A DNA stretch of 8,342 nt from Kiritimatiellia bacterium. GTDB lineage: Bacteria > Verrucomicrobiota > Kiritimatiellia > RFP12 > UBA1067. The notes beneath the pieces are model-generated. The model was given only the letters and a program-made list of their open reading frames with translations, was not told the origin of the DNA and made no database searches. Below, piece by piece: positions 1 to 6,357 of this stretch (within the stretch, counting starts at the first letter, position 1; every line of letters starts with the position of its first letter). A program made the position numbers and the translations under genes. Where the stretch lies: assembly GCA_017521065.1 (NCBI GenBank), contig JAFXEA010000145.1, forward strand, positions 1-8,342. The letters run 5' to 3'.

Positions 1-284
1 AAAGCCTTCAGCATCCGCTGTTCTGCACCCGATGGTGGAAGTTCCACTCCAAGTTCAGTCAATCTCGCACGAGCCGCATCTGCTGAATCCACCTTCACCA
101 GGAACTTTGCGGAATTGGACATCGCAGAAGCCGCCTCCTGCAATCCATCACCAGAAGCATCCCCAAGCAAAGCGACAAGATTCGCCTCCACCCCTTTTCT
201 TGCGGTGAAGAAGAGCGAGCCGCCTGCAACAGCGATCACGGCGAGGAGCGCAAAACGCAGAAATATCTTCAATTTCCCTGACAT
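1..284 (-). CDS. N-terminal fragment of an MMPL/RND-type membrane transporter
   Basis: Only the first 94 codons are in the window; the gene runs off its left edge. Reading from the ATG at 284, the protein starts MSGKLKIFLRFALLAVIAV. It has a basic start followed by one clear membrane helix (about residues 8-27), then a soluble stretch with EANLVALLGD at about residues 37-46. A single N-terminal helix, then a large periplasmic domain opening with an 'E-x-N-L-x-x-L-L' motif, is how MMPL/RND exporters of the lipid and glycolipid type begin. The preceding gene, 14 nt upstream, encodes a LolA-like periplasmic carrier, the usual partner of such transporters, and this supports the call. No strong Shine-Dalgarno precedes the start, so it may be translated by coupling. 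The rest of the membrane domain cannot be seen, and the substrate cannot be told. Confidence 0.6.
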   Translation of the reverse strand, partial: MSGKLKIFLRFALLAVIAVAGGSLFFTARKGVEANLVALLGDASGDGLQEAASAMSNSAKFLVKVDSADAARARLTELGVELPPSGAEQRMLKA

Positions 285-298
285 GAAAAACAGCGCCG

Positions 299-736
299 CT
301 ATCTCTTCAGCGAAATCTCAAGACGGTCACCGTTCTTGAAAATGACCCGCATCGAAGACGGTATTTCGATACCGTCCGCCTTGAAGACCGGGTTTACGCT
401 ATCGCTTTCGACCTTATCCACAACGCCTTTCATCTCCTTCATCTCGAAGACTTGAGAAATGTTCTCGATCTTCATGTCCAGCCGACGGGATGTGGTTCTG
501 CCACCCACTGTAAACGAATAGTTTGTGGGCGTTGCGATAAAAACCGACGGAACTGGCTTAAGCGTGCTCCATACGAATGCCCTGTCCTTCTCGAATGACC
601 ACGTACCGGTACTGGTAAGCGTAACTCCTACATCATGCAGGGACTTTTTCTGAACGAAAGTACCGTTGACCTTCCCGTCCGCAACAGTGCAGATTGCGGC
701 GAGAGTAACAATGAATAGAAGACATATCGCTCTCAT
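299..736 (-). CDS. LolA-like periplasmic lipoprotein/lipid carrier, short form
   Basis: A 145-residue secreted protein. Residues 1-19 form a signal peptide (MRAICLLFIVTLAAICTVA). The mature part has the LolA pattern: a 'GxFxQKKSL' start (about 25-33), 'STGTWSFEKDRAFVWSTLKP' (about 42-61, compare LolA 'sGxfxxxkpxxlxWxxxxP'), then beta-strand-like segments to the end, FKNGDRLEISLKR. LolA proteins are half-barrels that shuttle lipoproteins or other acylated molecules across the periplasm. At 145 residues this is clearly shorter than the usual ~200, with the middle of the fold reduced. The start is supported by GAGGA about 9 nt upstream, overlapping the rsmD stop codon, which suggests translational coupling. 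The next gene starts a probable MMPL transporter, so the two likely act together in envelope lipid export. I infer the carrier role; general LolA activity towards lipoproteins is not shown. Confidence 0.72.
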   Translation of the reverse strand: MRAICLLFIVTLAAICTVADGKVNGTFVQKKSLHDVGVTLTSTGTWSFEKDRAFVWSTLKPVPSVFIATPTNYSFTVGGRTTSRRLDMKIENISQVFEMKEMKGVVDKVESDSVNPVFKADGIEIPSSMRVIFKNGDRLEISLKR

Positions 737-748
737 ACCGCAAATTCC

Positions 749-1321
749 TCAACTTTCACCAGCAGCAGACTGGGGACAGACCCTTTTCCAGATCAGAAGA
801 CGCGTCTTGCCATATTCGCGGTCTCTACACAGATCCCAACCGGGAAGGTCCCCCATCCTGACCCGGAACGTGGTCTCAACGATGAGCAGCCCACCCGGTT
901 TCAGGACATTGCGCTCGGCAAGGTTCTTGAGCATCGACTCAAAGCCGTTCTCCTCGCCCATTGCATATGGAGGGTCGGCATAGACGATATCGAAAGGTGC
1001 GCCTGCGAATGATGCAAGGTACTGATAAGCATCTGCCTGAACGATCTCAGGGGCAAGCTTGAGCAAGGCGGAATTCGATTTGACAAAAGCAATGTGACGG
1101 GGATTGCGTTCCACGAATGTGACGGAGGATGCTCCGTGCGACATCGCCTCGAGACCAACCGCGCCGGAGCCGGCAAACACATCAAGGAATCTCGCTCCTT
1201 TTATCTCGTTCTGAATTATGTTGAAGAGAGCCTCGCGTACGCGATCCTGCGTAGGACGCACCTCCAGACCATCCGGAACCTTGATGACCCTTCCTCTGTG
1301 TATGCCGCCCGTTATGCGCAT
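749..1321 (-). CDS. rsmD: 16S rRNA (guanine(966)-N(2))-methyltransferase RsmD
   Basis: A 190-residue class I S-adenosylmethionine methyltransferase. RsmD adds a methyl group to N2 of G966 in helix 31 of 16S rRNA, on assembled 30S particles in the cytoplasm. Family signs: the N-terminal MRITGGIHRGRVIKVPDG with RPTQDRVREALFNI (residues 22-35); the SAM-binding loop DVFAGSGAVGLEAMSHGA (47-64); the acidic VERNP (70-74) at the end of strand 2; and the catalytic (D/N)PPY motif as DPPY at 116-119. The length is normal for the family. The start at 1321 has a strong GGAGAGG about 8 nt upstream. The gene follows gatB by 19 nt and is followed by the lolA-like gene after 12 nt, so it is in the middle of the operon. 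The last ~10 residues (CPQSAAGES) are a non-conserved tail. Confidence 0.95.
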   Translation of the reverse strand: MRITGGIHRGRVIKVPDGLEVRPTQDRVREALFNIIQNEIKGARFLDVFAGSGAVGLEAMSHGASSVTFVERNPRHIAFVKSNSALLKLAPEIVQADAYQYLASFAGAPFDIVYADPPYAMGEENGFESMLKNLAERNVLKPGGLLIVETTFRVRMGDLPGWDLCRDREYGKTRLLIWKRVCPQSAAGES

Positions 1322-1340
1322 GGCAGAACCTCTCCAGCGA

Positions 1341-2777
1341 TCACATCGCCGCCAGCTTCTTTGCGATCATCGGACCAACCATCTTCGGATCGGCCTTACC
1401 CTTCGAAAGTTTCATCACCTGACCAACGAAGAATCCTGCAGCGGCCTTCTTACCCGCCTTGTAGTCCTCAACCACATTGGGATTTGCGGCGATGGCCTGA
1501 TCGACGAACGCCTCAAGCGCGGCAGTGTCGCTGACGGCACCAAGTCCGCGCTCCTCGACTATCGCAACGGGATCGCCGCCCTTCTCGAAAATCTCGGGAA
1601 GAAGTTCCTTGAGCGTAGGACCGTTGATAGTGCCCTTTGCTGAAAGCTCGACGAGAGAGCGCAACGCCTCGGGCTTCATCGCACACTCGCTGATGGCCTT
1701 GCCGGTCGCATTCATGAGAGCCATCACGTCGGACATGTAGAGGTTGCACAGAAGCTTGGCCGTTTTCTTATCCAGCCCCTTCGCAGCGGCCTCGAAATAG
1801 TCTGCGTTCGCCTTGTGCTGGGAGAGAACCCCTGCATCGTACTCGGCGATTCCGTATTCCTCGATCATGCGGGCGCGACGCACCTCGGGCTTCTCCGGCA
1901 GAAGGGCCTTCCATTCCGCAACCTGCTCTTCGGTAAGCGCGACGGGAACGAGATCCGGTTCCGGGAAATAACGGTAGTCGTGCGCATTCTCCTTGGAGCG
2001 CATCGATGCCGTCTCCATGGAATCGCCGTCCCAACGGCGCGTTTCCTGAACGATCGGGATGGAATGGACCATGCACTCTCTCTGACGGCGCGCCTCGTAT
2101 TCGAGCGCGGCATGGATACCCTTGAAAGTGTTCATGTTCTTGATCTCGACCTTCGTCCCAAGCTTCTCCGCTCCGACAGGACGGATGGAGATGTTGACGT
2201 CGGAACGCATATTTCCCTCTTCCAAATTGCAGTCGGACACTCCCGCATACACGAGAATCTCCTTGAGGGCTGTCAGATAGGCGATCGCCTCATCCGCACT
2301 CGAGATGTCCGGTTCGGAAACGATCTCCATCAGCGGCGTTCCGCCGCGGTTGAAGTCAACGCCGGAATGGGCGGCATAGTGGTTGATCTTGGCCGCGTCC
2401 TCTTCGAGATGGATGTGGTTGATGCGGATGAACTTCTTGGTTCCATCGGCGCGAGTAATCTCAACGCCGCCACCGATGCACAGGGGATTGCCGTTCTCCG
2501 ATATCTGATAATCCTTCGCCATGTCCGGATAGAAATAGTTCTTGCGGTCGAACGTCGCATGGCGATTGATCTCGCAGCCGAGCATGAGTCCGCTCATAAC
2601 TGTAAGCTTGACCGCTTCCTTGTTCATGACGGGAAGAGCGCCCGGATAGCCCAGACACACCGGACACACATTGGTGTTAGGCTCGCAACCGGTCTTCAAC
2701 AGGCAGCTGCAGAACATCTTCGTGTTCGTCTTCAGCTGAACATGAGTCTCAAGACCTATCGTATTCTCGAATTCCAT
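1341..2777 (-). CDS. gatB: Asp-tRNA(Asn)/Glu-tRNA(Gln) amidotransferase subunit B
   Basis: 478 residues from the ATG at 2777. GatB binds the misacylated tRNA and, with GatA and GatC, activates the Glu (or Asp) on the tRNA with ATP and amidates it with ammonia passed from GatA. Visible landmarks: MEFENTIGLETHVQLKT at the start; the cysteine-rich metal-binding segment FCSC...C...CPVC (Cys 23, 25, 31, 38, 41); RKNYFYPDMAKDYQISE (78-94); EEGNMRSDVNIS; ETRRWDG; and RSKENAHDYRYFPEPDL. The C-terminal ~140 residues are the helical YqeY-like tail that contacts the tRNA, ending GPMIAKKLAAM. Length and order are normal. A TTG at 2783 would add two residues, but the Shine-Dalgarno is then only 2 nt away, so the ATG is preferred. 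It is unusual that gatB is separated from gatA by a secretin gene. Confidence 0.97.
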   Translation of the reverse strand: MEFENTIGLETHVQLKTNTKMFCSCLLKTGCEPNTNVCPVCLGYPGALPVMNKEAVKLTVMSGLMLGCEINRHATFDRKNYFYPDMAKDYQISENGNPLCIGGGVEITRADGTKKFIRINHIHLEEDAAKINHYAAHSGVDFNRGGTPLMEIVSEPDISSADEAIAYLTALKEILVYAGVSDCNLEEGNMRSDVNISIRPVGAEKLGTKVEIKNMNTFKGIHAALEYEARRQRECMVHSIPIVQETRRWDGDSMETASMRSKENAHDYRYFPEPDLVPVALTEEQVAEWKALLPEKPEVRRARMIEEYGIAEYDAGVLSQHKANADYFEAAAKGLDKKTAKLLCNLYMSDVMALMNATGKAISECAMKPEALRSLVELSAKGTINGPTLKELLPEIFEKGGDPVAIVEERGLGAVSDTAALEAFVDQAIAANPNVVEDYKAGKKAAAGFFVGQVMKLSKGKADPKMVGPMIAKKLAAM

Positions 2778-2785
2778 TTTCAATA

Positions 2786-2793
2786 CCCTTCTT
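2786..2793 (-). promoter_or_regulatory. Ribosome binding site deciding the gatB start
   Basis: On the minus strand AAGAAGGG lies 8 nt before the ATG at 2777, a normal distance, but only 2 nt before the alternative TTG at 2783. The family's usual N-terminus (M-x-F-E-x-x-I-G-L-E) also begins at the ATG. The site lies in the 24-nt gap after the secretin stop codon, so gatB can be initiated independently of the upstream gene. Confidence 0.6.
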
Positions 2794-2801
2794 CAAAATT
2801 G

Positions 2802-4424
2802 TCATTTGCGTTTTGTGAACGGCACGGGGAATCTGAACTCCTTGCTATCCGTTCTGTTTGTCCACGCCGGATCTGCAGCCTGCTTCTCGATTGAGCGCAA
2901 ATCAAGCGAAGTCACACCGGCCGTACCGCTTTTGCGGTCCCCTGGCTCCTTGCGGATTCCATTCGTGTACTCGCGTCCAAGAACAGCGTTCTTCGGAAGG
3001 CCGACGTCCTTCTCCAGCCTGTCCGGATTGGCGAATCCGACCGTCACAAAAACAAGGATCTCCTTCTGCACCTTCTGACGCGATTTGCCGCCGAAAAGCT
3101 TGTCGCCGATCCACGGGATGTCGCGCAGGTACGGGATGCCGCTGTCCATCTGCACCTCCTCCGTCTTGGAGAGGCCGCCGATGACCGCGGTCGTCCCGTC
3201 GCTCATGGAGAAATCCGTGACAAGACGCTGCACGTCAATAACAGGATATCTGGCGGAATACGACCCGGCGTTGTTTTTAGTGGTCTTTTCGTTCGTGTCG
3301 TTTGCGCCGGCCGTAACCCAATCCGTCTGGCTGGAGATCGTAGGAACGATGGAGACGTTTATGACCCCGTTCGTGCTAACACGCGGTGTGACCTCAAGCT
3401 GAATACCCCAGCTGAAAAACGCCTCCTTTGCAAACATGAACTTGTCCTCGCCCGGAATCTCAGCCATCTTCATATCAAGGTCAAGCGAGTCGGAGTTGCT
3501 GTTCGACGTACGCTTGGCGGCAACCGTGACGTTGGGATACTTGGTGGTCATGTCAACCGTGGCTTTCTTGCCGCTCGAGACGATAATGCGCGGATTGGAG
3601 AAGATCCGGGAATCGTTCTCGCGTTCCAGCGCACTCAGAACAAGATACATCTCCGAGAAGTTGAGAGTGCCGTTGAAATGCGAGATCGTGCCGTCATCCC
3701 CGCCGATGTACGTACCAGATCCGCCGGCCGTCGTGCCGCCTGTCAGCTTGTAGGATGTAGTGCCCGAGGAATCCGTCGTCGTCCGGGTGTATTCCTGCAC
3801 GCCCTTCCCCACATCGTGGAAATTGACGCCTCCGCCGAACGAGGAGGAACCCTTCATGCCCTCCAGCATGGACCAGTCGATGCCGAGCTTATGCAGGGCG
3901 GTGGAGGACAGCTCCACGAATCGCGCCTCGATGTAAACCTGCAGAGGCTCAACGTCTATTTCACGGACGACCCTTTCGCACGAATCAAGGATCACACCGG
4001 GAGCCGTCACCATCACGGTGTTCGCCTCCGGGAACGCCTGGGCTATCTTGAGCAGCTTCACCCCGATACCGAAGTCGCCGGACCACGTATCGTTGAACTT
4101 GGCGGCGACCTCTTCGGCATCCACGTGTGCGAGCTTGAACGTCCTGGTCGCAATCCTGCGAAGACGCGCATCGTCTTCAATGCGACGCTCTTCAATAGCG
4201 ACGGCCTCTGGCGAAGGGACGGAATTCGTGACGATCTGCGTGATGGTGTTAGTGGTCGTTATGGTAACCAGATTGGTCACAACAGGAACGTCAAGAGACG
4301 TCACAAAGTTCGTGACCACCATCTGCACCGCACCGGTCGCAAACGCCGCCTTTGCAGACAACAACGCCGCAAATGCGGCAATTGCCATCCGTACATTCAT
4401 TCCTGACTGACCCGAAAACCTCAT
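2802..4424 (-). CDS. Secretin-family outer-membrane protein (GspD/PilQ-like)
   Basis: 540 residues. An N-terminal signal peptide (about 1-29, cleavage near AFA-TG) is followed by a Val/Thr/Asn repeat linker (about 32-69). One small N-domain-like module covers about 93-160 (TRTFKLAHVDAEEVA ... VREIDVEPLQVYIEA). The secretin beta-barrel domain covers about 162-465. It shows EARFVELSSTALHKLGIDW (166-184), SNPRIIVSSGKKATV (276-290), the VTPRVSTNGVINVSIVP block (345-361), and the signature VIGGLSKTEE...GIPYLRDIPWIGDKLFG (414-445). A Gly/Ser/Thr-rich insertion (about 191-245) may form the gate loop. A basic ~75-residue tail follows. Secretins form multimeric outer-membrane channels for type II secretion or type IV pili. 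This one is short (650-750 is common), lacks a recognisable N0 domain, and has no secretion or pilus genes beside it. Its ATG overlaps the gatA stop (ATGA). A second ATG at 4400 is possible but has its SD too close. The exact system is unknown. Confidence 0.88.
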   Translation of the reverse strand: MRFSGQSGMNVRMAIAAFAALLSAKAAFATGAVQMVVTNFVTSLDVPVVTNLVTITTTNTITQIVTNSVPSPEAVAIEERRIEDDARLRRIATRTFKLAHVDAEEVAAKFNDTWSGDFGIGVKLLKIAQAFPEANTVMVTAPGVILDSCERVVREIDVEPLQVYIEARFVELSSTALHKLGIDWSMLEGMKGSSSFGGGVNFHDVGKGVQEYTRTTTDSSGTTSYKLTGGTTAGGSGTYIGGDDGTISHFNGTLNFSEMYLVLSALERENDSRIFSNPRIIVSSGKKATVDMTTKYPNVTVAAKRTSNSNSDSLDLDMKMAEIPGEDKFMFAKEAFFSWGIQLEVTPRVSTNGVINVSIVPTISSQTDWVTAGANDTNEKTTKNNAGSYSARYPVIDVQRLVTDFSMSDGTTAVIGGLSKTEEVQMDSGIPYLRDIPWIGDKLFGGKSRQKVQKEILVFVTVGFANPDRLEKDVGLPKNAVLGREYTNGIRKEPGDRKSGTAGVTSLDLRSIEKQAADPAWTNRTDSKEFRFPVPFTKRK

Positions 4425-5869
4425 TTTCCGGACAGCCCTTCGAACGCCTTGCCTATGCGAAGCAACGAATCCTCACGGTATGCGTCGCAGATGAACTGCA
4501 CACCAACCGGCAACTTCACATCGCCGGACTGGGCGAATCCCGCCGGGATGCTCATCGAGCAGTTTCCTGCGAGTGAACCCGGAATGGTGAACAGGTCGTT
4601 GAGATACATCGTAAGCGGATCCTGAACCTCGCCGATCTTGAACGCAGGAGTCGGCGCAACAGGTGTAAGAAGCGTATCAACCTTCTTGAACACCTCCTCA
4701 AAGTCGCGGCGGATGAGCGTACGCACCTTTGAAGCGCGTCCATAGTAGGCATCATAGTAACCGCTGGAAAGCACGTACGTTCCCATGATGATGCGACGCT
4801 TGACCTCAGGACCGAAACCTTCGGCGCGGCTTCTCGCATAAAGGTTGAACACGTCGTCGCTCCGCTCCGAACGGTGTCCGTAGCGCACTCCGTCGAAACG
4901 CGCAAGGTTGGCGGAAGCCTCCGCCGGTGCGATGATGTAATAGACCGCCATCGCATATTCCGTATGCGGGAGCGAGACCTCCACAAGCTCAGCGCCTGCC
5001 GCCTCGCAGGACCTGATCGCCTCATCGGTGATGCGCTTCACTTCGGGGTCGAGTCCGGAAACATCGTAGTATTCCTTGGGAAGGCCGATCTTGACGCCCT
5101 TCATGGACGCACCTTCCATCGCCTTCATGTAGTCCGGAACAGGATCCTTCGGCGTGGTGCCGTCCATTTCATCGTGTCCGGCAAGAACCTGAAGCAGCAT
5201 GGCGGCATCATCCACAGACTTCGTCATCGGCCCGACCTGATCAAGAGAGCTTGCGAACGCCGTCACACCAAAACGACTGACCCTTCCGTAAGAAGGCTTA
5301 AGTCCGACGATGTTGCAGAAACTCGCAGGCTGACGGATCGAACCACCCGTATCGGTACCGAACGCGGCTATCGCCAGATTGCCGCCGACCGCCGCCGCGC
5401 TGCCGCCGGAGCTGCCGCCGGGAACGCGCGAAAGGTCATACGGGTTGCGCGTGACGCCAAGCCCAGAATTCTCTGTGGAGGAGCCCATCGCGAACTCATC
5501 CATGTTCACGCGACCTGCGCACACAGCTCCAGCCGCCTTGAGATTCTTGATGACCGTCGCATCATACGGGCTCGTGTAGCCCTTGAGCATCTTCGATGCG
5601 CACGTGCAGGGCTGCCCCTTAACGTTGATGAGATCCTTGATTGCGACAGGAACGCCGAGCAGAGGCAAATCGTTTCTGGCGGCACGCGCCTCGTCCGCAG
5701 CCTTGGCAGAGGCAAGTGCGCCTTCTTCGTCAAAGGTAAGATATGCGCCGATTTCACTGTCCTTCTCGCGCACACGGTCTATCACCGCCTGCGTAAGCTC
5801 AACGGACGAAAACTTCTTTTCGGCAAGGCCTTCCGCCGCCTGACGCACTCCCAGTTCATGCAGACTCAT
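4421..5869 (-). CDS. gatA: Asp-tRNA(Asn)/Glu-tRNA(Gln) amidotransferase subunit A
   Basis: 482 residues, the normal GatA size. GatA is the amidase subunit: it hydrolyses glutamine and channels ammonia to GatB. It has the complete amidase-signature fold with the Ser-cisSer-Lys catalytic set: Lys78 in GVPVAIKDL, Ser153 in the PGGSSGGSAAAV segment (150-161), and Ser177 in GTDTGGSIRQPAS (171-183). These correspond to K79/S154/S178 of the Staphylococcus enzyme as I recall it. Other family blocks are GRVNMDEFAMGSSTENS (119-135) and GLKPSYGRVSRFG (189-201). The ATG at 5869 overlaps the gatC stop as ATGA, with GAGGGG 8 nt upstream inside gatC. At its own end the TGA overlaps the ATG of the secretin gene. 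The arrangement implies tight translational coupling, as expected for a 1:1 complex with GatC. Confidence 0.97.
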   Translation of the reverse strand: MSLHELGVRQAAEGLAEKKFSSVELTQAVIDRVREKDSEIGAYLTFDEEGALASAKAADEARAARNDLPLLGVPVAIKDLINVKGQPCTCASKMLKGYTSPYDATVIKNLKAAGAVCAGRVNMDEFAMGSSTENSGLGVTRNPYDLSRVPGGSSGGSAAAVGGNLAIAAFGTDTGGSIRQPASFCNIVGLKPSYGRVSRFGVTAFASSLDQVGPMTKSVDDAAMLLQVLAGHDEMDGTTPKDPVPDYMKAMEGASMKGVKIGLPKEYYDVSGLDPEVKRITDEAIRSCEAAGAELVEVSLPHTEYAMAVYYIIAPAEASANLARFDGVRYGHRSERSDDVFNLYARSRAEGFGPEVKRRIIMGTYVLSSGYYDAYYGRASKVRTLIRRDFEEVFKKVDTLLTPVAPTPAFKIGEVQDPLTMYLNDLFTIPGSLAGNCSMSIPAGFAQSGDVKLPVGVQFICDAYREDSLLRIGKAFEGLSGK

Positions 5870-6165
5870 GATTCAGCCCCCTCCACGATCTTCGGAAGAT
5901 AGAACTCGTTCTCCGTACGCCTCGGTGCGTTCGCAAGAGCAGCCTCGCGGTCGAGAGACGGACGCACCGTATCCTCGCGGAACGCATTCACGATCGCCCT
6001 GCCGTGCATGGTGGGTTCGATGCCATCTACATTCACTGAGGAGATCTTCTCCACGTATTTGACGATATCCTCAAGCTGTCCCTGAAAGACAGACTTTTCT
6101 TCATCGGTAAGTTCAAGCCGCGCAAGCTCCGCGACATATCCGACATCTATTGTCTGGTTTGCCAT
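5866..6165 (-). CDS. gatC: Asp-tRNA(Asn)/Glu-tRNA(Gln) amidotransferase subunit C
   Basis: 99 residues from the ATG at 6165. GatC wraps around the GatA-GatB interface and stabilises the amidotransferase. The sequence has the typical course: IDVGYVAELARLELTDEE (about 6-23), a helix VFQGQLEDIVKYVEKISSVNVDGIEPT (about 26-52), then REDTVRPSLDREAALANAPR (about 65-84) and a C-terminal ENEFYLPKIVEGAES. Its size and motifs match the family. The reading frame could begin at a TTG at 6174, three codons earlier. That codon lies directly against the TATAAT box and would fall upstream of the expected transcription start, so the ATG is the better choice. No Shine-Dalgarno fits the ATG; see the promoter entry. 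First gene of the operon. Confidence 0.95.
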   Translation of the reverse strand: MANQTIDVGYVAELARLELTDEEKSVFQGQLEDIVKYVEKISSVNVDGIEPTMHGRAIVNAFREDTVRPSLDREAALANAPRRTENEFYLPKIVEGAES

Positions 6166-6174
6166 AGGTCGCAA

Positions 6175-6204
6175 ATTATACCATATCTCCGCCCTTTAAT
6201 TCAA
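6175..6204 (-). promoter_or_regulatory. Promoter of the gatCA-secretin-gatB-rsmD operon
   Basis: On the minus strand a perfect TATAAT (6175-6180) is preceded by TTGAAT (6199-6204) with an 18-nt spacer, a good match to the housekeeping sigma consensus. Only 9 nt separate TATAAT from the gatC ATG at 6165. A start of transcription 6-8 nt after the -10 box would therefore leave a leader of about 1-3 nt, an essentially leaderless mRNA. Confidence 0.7.
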
Positions 6205-6240
6205 TCCGCGACCCTTTGGCCGCCTATCCGTCATTTGTCA

Positions 6241-6273
6241 AAGCAGATGCGACTGCGGTGGTCGCATCTGCTT
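6241..6273 (-). terminator. Perfect 13-bp hairpin, possible terminator or attenuator
   Basis: Arms AAGCAGATGCGAC (6241-6253) and GTCGCATCTGCTT (6261-6273) are perfectly complementary around a 7-nt loop. The hairpin lies between the S66 peptidase gene and the gatC promoter. Read on the minus strand it is followed by TTGACAAATG, read on the plus strand by CTTCCTAAAGG; neither is a true U-run. Termination of the S66 transcript before the gat promoter is the simplest role, but the weak tail leaves this open. A direct repeat TTCTTCCTAA occurs at 6272-6281 and 6310-6319. Confidence 0.5.
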
Positions 6274-6331
6274 CTTCCTAAAGGATTTTATGCGACCAAT
6301 CGTGTTTAGTTCTTCCTAATCAATCTTCAGC

Positions 6332-6351
6332 CTATCCCCAATGGGGGATAG
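6332..6351 (-). terminator. 8-bp hairpin just after the S66 peptidase gene
   Basis: CTATCCCC (6332-6339) and GGGGATAG (6344-6351) pair perfectly around a 4-nt loop. On the minus strand the stem begins 6 nt after the TAA stop of the S66 gene. It is G/C-rich at its tip but lacks a following U-run. It may be a 3' end stabiliser or part of a two-hairpin terminator together with the 6241-6273 stem. Confidence 0.4.
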
Positions 6352-6357
6352 TGGTGT

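Noticed and set aside
1815..2894. 359-codon plus-strand ORF opposite gatB
   Set aside because: It is a long shadow frame of gatB with no family motifs; GatB on the other strand is certain.
3678..4406. 242-codon plus-strand ORF opposite the secretin gene
   Set aside because: Antisense shadow; the minus-strand frame has clear secretin motifs and a signal peptide.
4874..5902. 342-codon plus-strand ORF opposite gatA
   Set aside because: Shadow of gatA, rich in Arg and His as expected from antisense reading; the GatA catalytic motifs are all on the minus strand.
6166..6174. TTG start for gatC giving 102 residues
   Set aside because: The TTG abuts the -10 box, so it should not be in the mRNA; the ATG at 6165 begins the conserved GatC N-terminus.
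6236..6241. TTGACA on the minus strand as a -35 box
   Set aside because: It is 55 nt from the TATAAT of gatC and has no -10 box at 16-18 nt; TTGAAT at 6199-6204 fits better.
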